A stretch of 64,000 nt of DNA from Siderastrea siderea (GCA_964030785.1 OZ034978.1:4845001-4909000); one strand, 5' to 3'; positions 36,400-50,900 are shown, counted from the first letter of the stretch. A program made the numbers and translations. Notes: generated from the letters alone by a model not told the origin.

Positions 36400-39300
36400 A
36401 CGGGAACTATTCCATTTGATAAATTACCACAGCTGGCGTTAAAAGAAATGTAATTTGTTAGAGTTCATTCTTCTTGAGGTAATGAAGCCGGACTGAAGTT
36501 TTGGTGCTAAAGTTGAAGATGCCCTATCGTCTTTGTCTGTTCGGTTCCGCTTTGGTTTTTCGTGGCTTGCGAATGTACAAAGACAATTTTTTGAATAACT
36601 AAAAATATGGCCAAGTCGAGAGAAAACCACGCTTCTGCCAAGTGCATTTATAGTGACGCATTTGGTTCTTCTCGTAGTCTAAGTGCACCTCTTTTATACT
36701 TTGAATATTAATGAGCGAGTTAGCAGAGGTGTGTGGCGTGTGATAACACACGAAAATCAGAACTCTTGATTTTTCAATTGGCCGTCTGTTTGTGAGCAAC
36801 TGCAGTTTCCTTAGACAAGAAACTTTACTCCACATTGTCGCTCTCCACCCGGGTGTATAAAATGGGTACTGGTGACACACTGCTGGGGGCATGAGATAGT
36901 TAAAAGGGTGATTATGCTGATCGATCTATAAGATATTGTTTAAAACGTTTGCTTTGTGGGCGATCTATCAAACGCTTCACAGTCTCTCTTTTCCCGTTTG
37001 TTTGTGGAATTTGTTCACCGACAGAACTTGTTTAGCTGCCATCTCAGGGAAAGCGAAATCTGTCTAGAGAATAAAACAGGTGGGAGGGTTAGACATGTTT
37101 ATACCGAAAAGGCAATCATTTCTGAGTAGGAGGCAGTTATCTAAAAGCTGCTACATCCTGCATGTCGATACATCTGATTGTTTGCTCTGCAAAACCTCCG
37201 GTTGAAAAGGGTTAACCACTGACCCAACCACTAACCGCTAACAATTGCCACAAACCATTAACCTCTAATTCGCAGCTAACAACCAACCTTAGCTTAAACT
37301 AACCTAGGTCTTTGATGTTCCGAATTTCGGGCTCTTAACCGGAATAGGGAAGTACGCCTTCAAGTGTGATCTCGCTTGCCACTTGATCGCTCGCCACGCC
37401 AATATGTTGAGGGAATCGTAACAGTTTAGCATACGAGTGAAACTAGGTTCGAAACTTTCAATCAAAATATACAGTCTTACAAAGATAGAAAAAGAGAGGG
37501 CGTGGGTATTCTACGAGCATTCTTCTAACTAAATCTGATATGGATGGACTGATATTTTGCAAGAGTTATAAAGAGAAATTATTACGATGGAATGAGAACG
37601 AGAATGATTCCGATGGTCAATTAACTCCCGAACATACAAGGTGTGGAGGGAGCGGCCAGGTGGCCATGTATACGTACTACTGTTACAGAGACTAAATTGG
37701 AGCTTCTAAGTGTAGCATATAGTAATTTGCACTTGTATCGTTCTTTAGTTGAATATGAACGGGTGAGCCGTAGTATGCGGCAAGTGACAAAGAACATCTG
37801 ATACACTCTTACCAGTAACCTTTTTCGCATTGACGGTCCATTGTGTCCGTGAACGAAAAGAAGCGATTATATAATGATTATGGTCAACCAAGAGCCACCT
37901 TAGTAATTTTTCTAAAAGTTGGGCTCTCTACGTGATATTAGGCCCAGTTCAGATGTCAAACTTTTCATGCGCCGATCCCAATGCAATTTAACAAAATTTA
38001 TAGCTTTTGCTCATTTGCATTAGGCTCGGCACATGAAAAGTTCGACGTTTTGAAATAGGCCTTAGACTGCTCAAAGCCGCACCCAATCTTTCCATGTGTT
38101 GGCCGAGTTCGTTGAGCAAGTGATCTATGAGATAGATCTGTTGAATCGCCAATTTGAATCAGACTTGCGTGGTTAGCGAAATTAGTGAAGATTGTAAAAC
38201 TTGTGGTACTGGGCCATACAACATACCATTATTTCTGATCAGAAGCCATTCTGATAGCCTGTCTATACACCTGTTTGTTTATTTTGAAAAAAAAAAAAAA
38301 CTTCCCTGACATGTAAAGGGTTACCCCGGATGCAAACCACTATAAACCTTCAACTTTCAGCCGCGGCTAACCACTAACCTCAGCTTAACCCAATGTATTC
38401 TTTGAAGTTTCGTGTTGCGGGCGTTTAAGTGAATAGGGAAATGCAGTCAAGAAAGAGTGATAAAGAATGTTCTTGGCAGCTCCTAGTTGCCGGATAGAAA
38501 AAAGAGATTCGGTAAAAAAAGGAAAAAACAAAAACAAAACGAAAAAACAACCAAAAAAACTTAAAGCAATTTAACCGTTGTTGCACCGGCGCCAAAATTA
38601 CCATAATATTCAGTAAAGGTACCACTGAAATCACGCCTAACTGTTCATCGAAATTAAAGAATGGCGATTCTTAGAGATTTCTGCTAAGATGTCTGCTTCT
38701 ATGGGTGTACTAGTATTTAACCTATGAAAGTGGAATTCAAAAGTATGATCAAGTTCAGATGGTACCCCCCAAGCCTACAATTTGAAGTGAAGCCAGCATT
38801 CTTAACGAACATTAAAAACAGCATGTTTCGTTGATTCAGTTGAGTCACTGAGGACGTTTTCTTGATGGCAAACTTTAAATAGAGAAACATTTCCAAAACC
38901 AGCTCTGCGGTGAAAAAAAGGGAAATTAGGAAACCGCGAAAAGCTTCAGTTCTTCCGTCGCAAGAGCTGCATGCTTCTTTCTGGTTAATTGTGTTTAGGA
39001 AATGTAATAATGAAAACACAAACGAATGTATTTTTACATGTAACAGTTTCCACCGAGTGTTTCTTCGTGTATTTCTAGCTGAGGACAAATTGTGCAAAGT
39101 ACTATAATACTTTGTTATCAAGTGTAATCCCTACTTCTACAAAGCGGGGCTCAAAAGATTCTTGAGTACATTTGTGCTATAAGTGCTTCGTTCAGACATA
39201 CGTCATAACTTGCGTCATTACTTGAGATATACGTCATGTGTTTTATATTTAGAGAATGATTTACGTTTGACCTTGAAAAAGTTTCCTTGAATGTTCATTA

Positions 39301-39725
39301 GTAGTTTTGTCAAGGAATGCTTCGTGGAAGTATCCGTGAATGTTCATGACTTGTTTCATCCGCCAGAGGTTGAAAAGATCGAGTCAAGGCCTGTTAGTTC
39401 GTGCATTAAAAATGACCTTAATATAGAACACTATTTGATTGACCTGACGGAATGCTGGAGACAGTTACGTCAAAGAGAATATAGAATTCAAGCTGCGAAT
39501 GCTTGTTTTCTAAACCAAAGCTTTCATCTTCATTCGCTAAATCAGTTAATCAGATTGCTTCCCTTCCTTTGCCTTTTTGATTGTGTTCTTACCTGATCAT
39601 TTCAAGGCTTTTAATATTTTCTTTGGTCTTTTGTTAGTTTATCCATTTCTTGTAAACTTGAGTTTCCAATTTATAGTTTGCATTGTAAATTGCCAATCAA
39701 GTGTGAAATAAAGTAATTGCATTTA

Positions 39726-39769
<44 letters not shown>

Positions 39770-40748
39770 TTTAAGCCAGCTTATTTCTAGTGCGTCAAAC
39801 GGAGAATGTTAAACAAAAAGCTACCACTGATGAATTTTTGTGCTTAAACCACGACTTAGCAAAAAAGTATTTTGTATTCTGTATTGCGGATACGCAATCG
39901 CACATAAATACCACACATTTATGTTTTCTAACGCACGTTAATTCATTTGCAGCTTGTTCTTAGATCAAAATATTTCATAAGACAAAGCTACATTCCTCAT
40001 AGTTGCTTCCAAAACGGGGCAATTCACCCCGTGTTGTTGTTGTTTCATTTTAAACGGCCAAGGTTCACGTTCCCTGAACTCTGCGGTTGAAAGGTTGGAA
40101 AAGCATGGAAACGGTTTTCAAGAGAAAGAGCCTTTTCAATGGAAACGCACTGGTGAATTTGTACAATGATGATAACCGACTGTTTATTAGTGCTAAAAAC
40201 AGGAGCTTAACATCTCTAAGCGAAAAAGTCGAGGGACTTGGTTTTATCCTCATTTGCCTGGACCTTAAAAGAAAAAGAAAGAAAAATGATTATTTTTTTA
40301 CATTTATATAAATCATACTGGAACAAATTAGTAAGCAAGCTACGATCAATTCTGCTGCCTTGCTAATCAACTGCTAGCCGCTCCCATCTCAAAAGAGAGA
40401 TACCGTTTCAGCAGAACATTTCTTTGAGCTTTTTCTAGCGCAATTCTGAGCCACCAACACACAACCCTTAACACGACATAGACAGCGAAGATAGATTAAG
40501 ACCACCCTATATTGAGCGAGCAGAAGGCACAGTACCTGTACGTGGGTTAAACTCAACGATTAAACTGTTTGAATTGACTCTTCCACTAGGAATAAAAAAA
40601 AAACGATATGCAGGAATGTGCCAGTTAATTTTAAAACAGTTTGAAAAACAACTTGAAATACTTGTTCCGCTACATTTTTTTTAACTGAATCACGTGCTGA
40701 GTCGAACCTACAAGGAAAATTGTTTCAGAGATGAATCAGCGGGGCACT
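36400..40748. repeat. Segmental duplication unit 2, upstream part
   Basis: The diverged colinear partner of 20820-25639, with the same order of landmarks, including ACCACTAACC clusters at 37210-37305 and 38330-38390. It differs by many small indels, an (ATT)n run at 39726-39769, and a better-preserved MITE at 37941-38061. No separate gene is seen. Confidence 0.8.
37941..38061. mobile_element. Palindromic PIF/Harbinger-like MITE, 121 bp
   Basis: It begins GGCCCAGTTCAGATGTCAAA and ends with its approximate reverse complement, TTCGACGTTTTGAAATAGGCC without its first base. TTA flanks both sides. A decayed equivalent occupies the matching place in unit 1 (22331-22450), so the insertion predates the segmental duplication. 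A further end fragment is at 41906-41945. Confidence 0.7.
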
Positions 40749-40755
40749 TATAAAA
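40749..40755 (+). promoter_or_regulatory. TATA box of paralog 2
   Basis: TATAAAA within the block GGGGCACTTATAAAAGTGAC, 83 bp upstream of the ATG, matching paralog 1 exactly in sequence and distance. The bases around the start (GCCATGG) are a strong initiation context. Confidence 0.75.
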
Positions 40756-40831
40756 GTGACTGGTTCGGTCATCACCCTCGTCACTTCATCTTTGCACCTG
40801 CGAGATGAACTAAACATTCCAGAGGTGTGCC

Positions 40832-43800
40832 ATGGCTGACGATAAGGTAACCTTACCGAAAGTAGATTTCAGCGACGGAGAGAGTCCGAAGAACTCTTCC
40901 CGTAAGACCATAGTCGCTGCAATCAGTATCATAACAGTGATTTTGCTACTCGGAACAGTGATTTCTGTGACTGTGTTTTTCGTGCTCAAGAAAAACACCC
41001 CAAATGCTCGTTTGGTTGAAGTTAATTTGAAAGAGGGCGACACACTGACATATCAAGTGGATCAGAACATAGAAGTACAAGTGGGAGAAATACAGAAGGG
41101 TATGTTTGTTTTCAAAATACTTTAATTTATTTTTATGCTATAATACATATTTGTTAGATCATGTTATTTCTCTTGTCTTAACCGAATTCCAAGTATTTCT
41201 TTAAAAGATAATGCCCGGTCGACCTTCTGAGAACCCATGAAAGAAAAAGTCAGATAAGTTCGATATTGCTTCTCCAATATTATTCCAGGCCATTCAAATC
41301 CTACAAGCTGAAGATATTTTTTTCGGATTAATATTCTTTGTTTGAAGATTGAAGTAGCAGAAAGTTCCAGGAAACGGAATTTTACCGTCAACTGAACTTT
41401 TAGGGTGTAGCTTTATTGAGTTTCTAAAATTCCTGGCAGAATTCTTCGCCTCCAAGGACTAAATGCACTAGTTTTTCCATATTAGGAAAAACATCTCGGT
41501 GGCAATTACGCTGATGAGTAAGTGACGTTTACCGCACGACTTTCAAATTCTCAACAATGAACGAACGAAGAACCGTTCAATAATTTTGGATTATTTTTGT
41601 CAGTTTTCAAAAGGACTTCACTAAGTTTTTGGCCGTATTTGATGATATACAGTTAACCAGTTTAAGAAAAATCTCAAAAAAATCCTGCTGGACAGATGGC
41701 TCGAGTGATAACTAGTTTTTCCTATTATGCTCATAAGTTAAAGTTTTTTATACTTTAATTTAGTCGCTCAAATTTTATTTTTGTTTTAAATGGGTCCTGA
41801 AAAACCTCTGGTAAGGACTAATAAATGCATTGCATTGTGATCAATATTTTACAACCTTAGGCAAGGCTAGAGCTTTTTCGAGTAATCGTTCGAGGTGCTT
41901 GGGTTAGGCCCAGTTCAAACGTCGAACTTAGCATGTGCCGAACCTAATTGATATCTGGGTAATTAAGTTCAAGAGTTGGTTCAGACGTCGACCTTAACTA
42001 GTCGAGCTTAATTCTGTAAAACAGCGGACTACATAGCAGGGCGGAAAAAGGTTGGGCGATGAAACGAGCGCGTCCGAGCAAAAAGGTGTGATGCAGTGGA
42101 CTGCGATCAGATTAGGTGCAAGATCAAAATTATCGTGTGATTTCACAGGTCGCCCAAGCTCACTTTGAGAGGAGCGCATATATTAACCTGTTCTTTTTTG
42201 CATATACTGTGAGTCGGCAAAATAGAAGAGTTTGCATGAAAAATGCAACTAAGTCTCTTTAAATGCCACAAATGCGAAATAATTCATAATATAAATGGTT
42301 CACCTTGTTTCTTTTTTGCTGTAAGAACCGACTAAAGGTATGCAAGATAGAAAAATCCCATTTTCTCAAAATCTGCCAGAATAAAGGCTTTGGTGAACTA
42401 CTTCTCAAAATATAAGTTTCAGGTCGTTTAGGTTTTTATTTATTTTTTAGTGAATATTTTCGTATTTTGCCCTGCGCGGCAGTCAAAATGAACGCCAAAA
42501 TCGTGACTTTTCCGGAAGCTCCTGTTCAAATATTCAAAGCGTCCTAAATAAGACTAACCCGAGGAGTTAAAAGATCTTATTTTCTCTGTTTATTAGCAGT
42601 GTCAAAGCTTCATGAAAAGCGAACGTGAATTTTTAACGGAATTTTAAAATTTATACCCAACAACGGTCGTTAGAAACAACCCAAGTTAGGCTAAATTCAA
42701 GGCTCAAAAAAGCACTCTGGTACATGGCTTTACACAACGAGACTATACTCTGGGAAACAGCAATCACTTCAGCTAAACATCGGCCTAAAAACATTTTGGG
42801 ACAAATGAAACGGGGAATTTTGAGAGCGCTTTGAAAACAGGCTACTTGAGTGATATGAGCAACCCTTTGACCTTTCATGTCAACGGAAATCAACACACAG
42901 CAGCTCTTAAAATGTGACTTTCCTTCGCCAGAATACGAGTTTGCTTGTTTTTCTAGAATGTTTTCAAATAGAGAAAACTAGGATTTTAAATTTGGAGGCC
43001 TTTGTTCCCAATAATGAGCGATGTTGGGCAATTTAGAGAAGTATGTTATGAAATTGACCTAGTGGTCTCTGTTTATCACAGAATTATACATTCAAAGTCT
43101 GTTTACAACGTGAATGCGGAATCAATAACAAAGTAAAAAACCGATTCTTGAAATGTTTAGGAAATAACTCTTACCTAAGTGAGCTTTTCCTGGCTGGAAA
43201 CTGCAACTTTCATTGCAAAACACATAGCAGGATCGCCGAGCTGTGTTGCACGTGAGTTGTCAAATGTTTCTACAGTGCGGCCGAGGTTCCCTATGTTAAC
43301 GATTAACCAGATTTAGGCCCGCATAGCGTGCAGTCGGAAACAGCACTATGGTGAGGAACGCTTGTGCTTGATAGGAAAAAAGAAGGGGAAAAAGGAAAAA
43401 GAGAGCTTTTATTACATATATACTTATTATTATATACTTTTTTTTACGTTCAAACCGGTGACACGTACTACTAAACAAGTTCTCCCAATGTCGGTGGCCT
43501 TTAGGGTTTAAGGGCCCATTAAAGTATCTCGTTGCTATGATACGCGGTTGCCATGCACGTGCAATTTTACTTCCGGTCGTCCGCAAATTTTTCGCGCGCT
43601 TTCTGGCCTGCCGGCGCCGGCCTGTCGCTGGTTCAAGTCGCCGATCACTTTTTTTATTTTGTTGCGACAAACACAAAAGAAACTTTCTTGTTTACTTTTT
43701 AAATTGATTTTAATTTTCTGCTTTACGTTTACAACATGTGAGTTGTGCCTTTATTTCTTAAACTGGGTGTTTCAGTTGAAAATGAGCTCGAAGCTATCCA

Positions 43801-46800
43801 CGTACGCACGTAAACAGAAAGCGCAGCGATGGCTGCAAGTCGATGGGGAAATGCAGATCGCGAAAAGCCGACATTCAAAGATTTTCAGTGTCAGGTCGGG
43901 GATAGAAATGTCAATGATGCGGAGGCAAACCGAAATAAGTACTGTGCCATCATCCCGAACCCATAAAGAAATCCCTGTGTCCGCAGCCGTGACTTCGACT
44001 GCTCCCAAACTACCTGACGTCGCTTGCTAGAAAACTGTAATCGATGTGCGAACCTGTGAACTGTCCTCCCGAACCTGAGCAACTCCAGTGCTTAGACAGC
44101 TCTTCAAGAAACGAAGCTCTCGAGGCCACTGACTTGCAGCCACTGTCGCAAGACAGCGTGGAGCAGCATACAGCAAGAAAGGAAGCTTGTACATTGTCCT
44201 TGAAAGCAGCTCTATCGCGCGAATTTCATGCCCACATTGACAATGCTATTATTAAAGCACACGATAGAATACCTGACAAATAATGGAGAGCTCGATACAT
44301 CTGATGGGCAACGTCTGCTAACAACATCACATGAGAAATTAGCAAAAAGTAATTTAAGCGATCTAAAAGACTGTGACTGTAGAAAGGACTGAGAAATACG
44401 AATTTTGTTCGGTAAAACAAAACACTGTTGAAGAGTTTGAGCTCGAGTGCAGTCGATGTGGACAGAAATTCAGCTTGAAGAGTGATACCTCTGTCGTGAA
44501 AGCCACAACTCGTCCAAGGTCCGCCATACGTAACGTAATCGTTGCTCTTTCATTCCTTGTCAGTGGGCAGTATTTCAAAGATTATCAAAAAATTCTCTGG
44601 ACTCTAAGTCTGGACCAAGTCAATTCGACTCGGTGGATCCACATTATTGAATGGCTTGCGCTGTTCGTAAAACAGATCGCCGACTGGAGCGTGAAAGAAG
44701 CGAGAACTGAAGCAATCCAACGGAAAAACCAATCATCATTACACATCCAGTTCAGCGGCTTTTATCTGACTCGCGGCCATTATTCCAACAACAGGTCAGC
44801 TCAGCTCAGCTACCGTCCACGATACCAAGAATGGGAAAATAATCGCCTTAGCGACCTAGCCATTTAACGCTTAGGCACCTGGCCATTGAAAAAAGTAGCG
44901 TCACTTCCGGTGCCGCGAAGAAAGTACTTTTCTCGTCGAGAAGTAAACGTAGCTGCTGCATTTTAAAAGAATTCGAAAAAACATCTTTTTTTCTCGAAAT
45001 TTAAGCATCCTTTTGGCGAAAAAACAGAAAACAAAAAAATTATACCCAAACGAGTGGTCAAAGAAGCACATTTTTCATTCTTATTTGTTTATTTTTCTTC
45101 GTAAACCAAAACGCATGCTTAAATTTCCTCAAGACGGCTTATGAAATGGTACGGTACAAGAAATTATGGACAAAAAGGTAAGTCTTGAAGTAAAAACGCA
45201 TTTTTCTGTTTCTGTTCACGTGACATGGGGCGTGGTCCGATGACGTCATAAACTGAACCATACTTGCCCTCAATGAATGTTGTTCAAATTTGGTCCAATG
45301 AAAGCACACATGTGTTGAGTTACAGCAAACTCATTTTTCCCTAGCAACGGCCTAAAAAGATACTGTAATGACCCCTTAATAGAGCCTTGTAGTACTAGCC
45401 CGCTTGCTGACGTCTCCTATTTCCTTTGCTTCACAAATGTCTTTCCCACTGCTCGTGTTCGATGATACAGCAGCCACACCCGTAGACAAGCCTTTTCATG
45501 CTGTCTTTCCTATGGATGTCGCACAGGTTCGAGTCAGTCATATTAAGTGAGAAAAATCTCTGTGACACCTGCCAGATTGTACTGGATCCAGTACAATCTG
45601 GCAGGTATCACAGAGATTTTTCTCACTTAATATCTCCCGTTTGGGCAGCGGTTCCTCTGCCTGTCCCTGGAAAAATGCTGAATACTCCGCAAATCATCAG
45701 GACAATGATTCTCAACAAGCTAGCATGCTTTACCGGTAGGAAACAGATTTTACTGCATTCAGCAGAGTAACCATATGTTAAGACCCTTGTCCAACTGCAT
45801 TGCCAGAGCGAAAAATAAAAACAAAAACAGAAGCAACAACTGCCCGTGTCGCCGACATCACAAGAGAACTCTGCTGTATAACTCAAGGGATCAAGAATCC
45901 CACGATCGACACCGCTATCCTACGACGTGATTACGCTGGGTGCTATCAACTGCTGTGTAGCATTATGTACTCTAAAGAAGGCCAATACCTGGACGGGTGT
46001 CTGCAGAGTGGATTTCGGTTACCCAGAAAGAGAAAAAGGAGCTTGTGACATAGAGGTAGACACTGTCGAAACCCTAGCCTGTGTAGCAAGCGTTTCTGTG
46101 GGCCTAGGGTTTTTCGTACGTTCGAAGCAGTTTTCGCTTTTTGGCCGCGCAAAAATTGGGCCGAGGGCAAAAGAAGTGGGAGAAGGGGCCAGGAAAAGGG
46201 AGGAAAAAACGTTTGTCCGCAAACCCCACGATTCTGAGAAACCCGTACGCCAAAGAACGTCAATCAAATCAGTTAAGTTAATTTGAGCGTGACCGCATCA
46301 ACACAACTAACTGTTTCTCTCTAGCTGGAAAATTTCCATGGCCAGGTTTGACTCTAGAAGGCGGCTGTTCGGTGGCTTCAAATCGCAGGGACTTTCGGGA
46401 AGCTTCTTTTTCTACAAAGACTGTTGCCTGATGGAGGTTTGAGCAGCCGTTTAGACAAGTTGATACGCTGATATTGCGGAGCTTGGGAAACAGGAGACTC
46501 GATATACTTATTGCATTCCGAATAACTTCGAATAATGCCCTTAAGTTCCTAATTTTTCGAGCACAAAGATTGCAGACACGTTCCGAAAATAGCTATACAA
46601 GTTTTCAACAAATTCCACTGTAACCACTCTGAAGATATCAGCAAGAATTGTTCCTTAAGAATCCTTTCTTTCCGACGCTTTGAAAAGGTTCCCGAAGAAA
46701 TAAAACCGATTTTCCTGGCAGAGTTAAATTTCCAAAGTTATTAACTTTGAAATTACAACGACAAATCCTGAAGCGCCCCCCCCCCCTCTTTGAGTTTCCA

Positions 46801-47940
46801 CCTGTCGAGGTTTCGACATCACATCTCCGAGTGCTTCGTCTATGTAGTTCGTGGGTTTGACTTACGTGGAGCATGTTTTGATTTTGGCGAAAGTAAATTT
46901 GCAACATCCGGTGATCTGTTATTTGTTGCTTTATTGTCAAGCTGTCACGCTATGAATTCATCAAACCTTGAGTGCTAAAGGGACGTTTTTCAAACTTGTG
47001 GCGTTTGCGGGCAAGCGTTTCCTTTTTTGCCTCCCCCTCCCTCCCCCCACTTCCCGCTCCTTCCTTTTTTGGGCACGCCTTAATTTGGCGCGGCCAAAAC
47101 GCAAAATGCCTCAAAAAGGCGGAAAAGTTTTCGGAAGTGCTTGCTACGCAGGCTATCGGAACTCATGAACTTAGACACCTGAATGATTGTCACGATTTAC
47201 AAATAGCTTGCGACTGTCACTTGCAACTTCCACAAGTAAATTCGACGGTGTAAACATGTTAATCAATTTTGAGTTTTATAGTGACACGGCAACAGTTTGG
47301 AGAGAGAGCGTTTGACGTTGGCAAAGGGAAATACTGGCCTAATTTTTTTACTGAAGCATTTCCCATGAAAAAGAGACTACTAATCAAAGTTGCGCAACAA
47401 ACTGGGAACAGGCAAGAACTTGACATATATTCGAGTTGCTGAAGCAGATAGGTCGAGGTTGTTCTCCAGGTACTAGTTCCTCACTGCACGATGGATGAGT
47501 TGTTCTCTTCGAGAATAATTTATAAGCTGCGTCACTCTGATAGGCGAATTGGCTTTTTACTTCGTGGTAAGCGTTTAAGTCATAGTGCTGCGCTAGAGAA
47601 GCAAAAGTTCTATACCCGATAGATTGTATTAGATCGGGCTTGTACAGTTATAGCATGCCATCGCTTACAACACTGGCCTGAACTTGTGCGACTTGCATAA
47701 GAAAGGCAGCATGAAAACGCTAAGCATACCCATGCTTAGGAGTGTTTTTTTTTAGTATTTTGGCTTGGGCAGATGTATTTCTCGCATGGCGTAGGGTGCA
47801 ATATCTTTCTTCCTTAGCGGACATAAGACCTTCTAATTAAAGACTCTTAGCAAAGAAATAAAATGCGGCCAAGTCCATGGTTGAGTTATGTAACCAAGGG
47901 TAGGGGGAAGGGGGTAAGAACAGTAGAACAGTAGTATAAA

Positions 47941-47990
<50 letters not shown>

Positions 47991-50900
47991 GATTACAATC
48001 TTATCGCTTATGACAAGTTGAACCTGTGCGACATGCATAAGAAAGGCAGCAAGAAAAGGCTGAGAACAGCCGTGCTAAAGACTGTTTGTGAGTATTATGG
48101 CGTGCGCACATATGTATCCCATGCAAGGCACAAATCACAGCACCTTCTGCCGTAGCGGAACCAGTAGAGGGAAGTGGCTGCTGTTTTATCGAAAACTAGA
48201 GAAAGACATCCAGTCTGATTTGTGGGTGTTATGTGTTTTATTTACCAAAAGGTAAAATGTGTCACTAAGAATGGGAGTTTGAAGAGCCTTCTGGAATGAA
48301 TAATTGAACAAATTTTGTGTGTTTACTACGCTTCAGTCGCTTGTTCAACAAGACGCTAACTTTTTCTACTACAACGCTACATTTTAGCGTGCTCCATTTG
48401 GTCGAAATCGATCACGTGACGCGATACTGTCTCTCCTCAGTGGCGCCTATCAACGCATATTGGCAATTTTCGCTCAAAAATTAGCGTTGGACGATAAAAA
48501 CAATAGAGGGATTCTGTCTCAGGCCCTATGTGTGATAGGTTCCCTGGGAAATTTGATGTGCAAACTTTTATATAAGCCCTCAAACTACGTTCTTGGACTA
48601 ATATTTGTTGTGAACATCAAATTTCCTGCGGCAACCTATCAGCAACAGAAGAACTCTATTGTACGTGTCACCGGTTTGGATGTAAAAATATATATATAAT
48701 AATAAGTATATATGTAATAAAAGCTCTCTTTTTCCTTTTTCCCCTTCTTTTTTCCTATCAAGCACAAGTGTTCCTCACCATAGTGCTGTTTCCGACTGCA
48801 CGCTATGCGGGGCTAAATCTGGTTAATCGTTAACATAGGGAACCTGGACCGCACCGTAAAAACATTTGACAACTCACGTGCAACACGGCTCGACGATCTT
48901 GCTATGTGTTTTGCAATGAAAGTTGCAGTTTCTAGCCAGGAAAAGCTCACTTAGGTAAGAGTTATTTCCTAAGCATTTCATGAATCGGAATTTTACTTCG
49001 CTATTGATTCCGCATTTCCGTTGTAAACAGACTTTGAATGTATAATTTCGGTGATAAATAGAGTAGGTCAATTTCATAACATACTTCTCTAAATTGCCCA
49101 ACATCGCTCATTATTGGGAACAAAGGCCTCCAAATTCAAAATCCCAGTTTCCTCTATTTGAAAACATTCTAGAAAAACAAGCAAACTCGTATTCTGGCGA
49201 AGGAAAGTCACATTTTAAGAGCTGCTGTGTGTTGATTTCCGCTGACATGAAAGGTCAGAGGGTCGCTCATATTACTCAAGTAACCTGTTTTCAAAGCGCT
49301 CTCAAAATTCCCCGTTTCATTTGTCCCAAAATGTTTTTAGGCCGATGTTTAGTTGAAGTGATTGTTCTTTCCCAGAGTATAGTCTTGTTGTGTAAAGCCA
49401 TGTACCAGAGTGCTTTTTTGAGCCTTGAATTTGGCCTAAATTGGGTTGTCGCTAACGACCGTTGTTGGGTATAAATTTTAAAATTCCGTTAAAAATTCAC
49501 GTTCGCTTTTCATGAAACTTTGACACTGCTAATAAACAGAGGAAATAAGTTCTTTTAACTCCTCGGGTTAATCTTATTTAGGACGCTTTGAATATTTGAA
49601 CAGGAGTTTCCGGAAAAGTCACGATTTTGGCGTTGATTTTGACTGCCGCGAAGGGCAAAATACGAAAATATTCACTAAAAAATAAATAAAAATCTAAACG
49701 ACCCGAAACTTATATTTTGAGAAGTACTTCACCAAAGCCTTTATTCTAGCAGATTTTGAGAAAATCGGATTTTTCTATCTTGCATACCCTTAGTCGTTTC
49801 TTACAGCAAACCGCTCTTAATGGCTTTTTAGGGTTATTTGAAGCGTTTTGAGCGAGAATAAGCGTCCTTGATTATTTGCACCAAACACTCAATAAGCGAA
49901 GCGAAAGGTAACACACTGCTGGCCGTCACGTGACCGATTCAAGTAAATTTATTTGCTGTAAATCTCGAATTTTGGCACCTCTCTCCAAAATTCGTCAAGA
50001 AACCAATAACTTCATAACGAAACAATAAATACATTGCAAAAAAGTCCAACATTCGCGTCCTTTCCCTTATCAAAATCGCCATTTTCAATATCTCCACCAT
50101 ATCGAGCCATCAGTGTGACGAACTGTTCGCGAATGCATTTTTCTGTTCTCTTTTCATTGGAAGACTTGCACAATAGGCGCTCAGGACAAAAATATCCCAT
50201 GTATGGGAGGTGTATTCGACAAGTAATGTGGGGCATTTCAGGCTTTCCACCTCAAAATATCAAGACAAGACATATAATAAAACAGTGAAGTGGGGCAGAA
50301 GCATTTAATAAAAACACTCATGGCGAGTCGGTGAGGAAATCATGAAGCAATCTAAACAAGTACTAAACGCTGAGGGGAACGATAAATATGTTTTGTTAAG
50401 CCTGCAATCAGTGTCCAATAATTCGTTTAGCTTTCTTGGTGAAGCCACAACTTCTTGCGGTAAACCAGAATAAGGCAAAATGAATGGAAAACCGCAAACT
50501 GGTCATTTCCTTCGTCACTCAATTGATAAATCTTGAGTGGCACTTTGGTAAATTGGCCTCACACTTGACCTTTAAGTGTTTTGGTGAAACCTACAACCAT
50601 CTCGCCGCTTGCTTTGACCGCAGAATGCTTTGTTTCGGTTACGTAGTACGTCATTCAAATAAACACGCTCAATATTTGATTCGACATTTTTTCCTTTCCT
50701 TCAACAAGAGAAAACATAACTATCTCTATTAGCTTAACTGTTTTTATTTTTCGCACTTAAAGCTGCAAATGAAATTCTCATTTTTCCGCCCAATTGATCC
50801 AACCACTAGCCAAAAGAAACGGAGGCCTTGCTTGTGAACAAGAATGCTCCATTGTCGGATGGCCTTCTAGATTCATTTCGTTCTTTGGCCATAGATCCGT

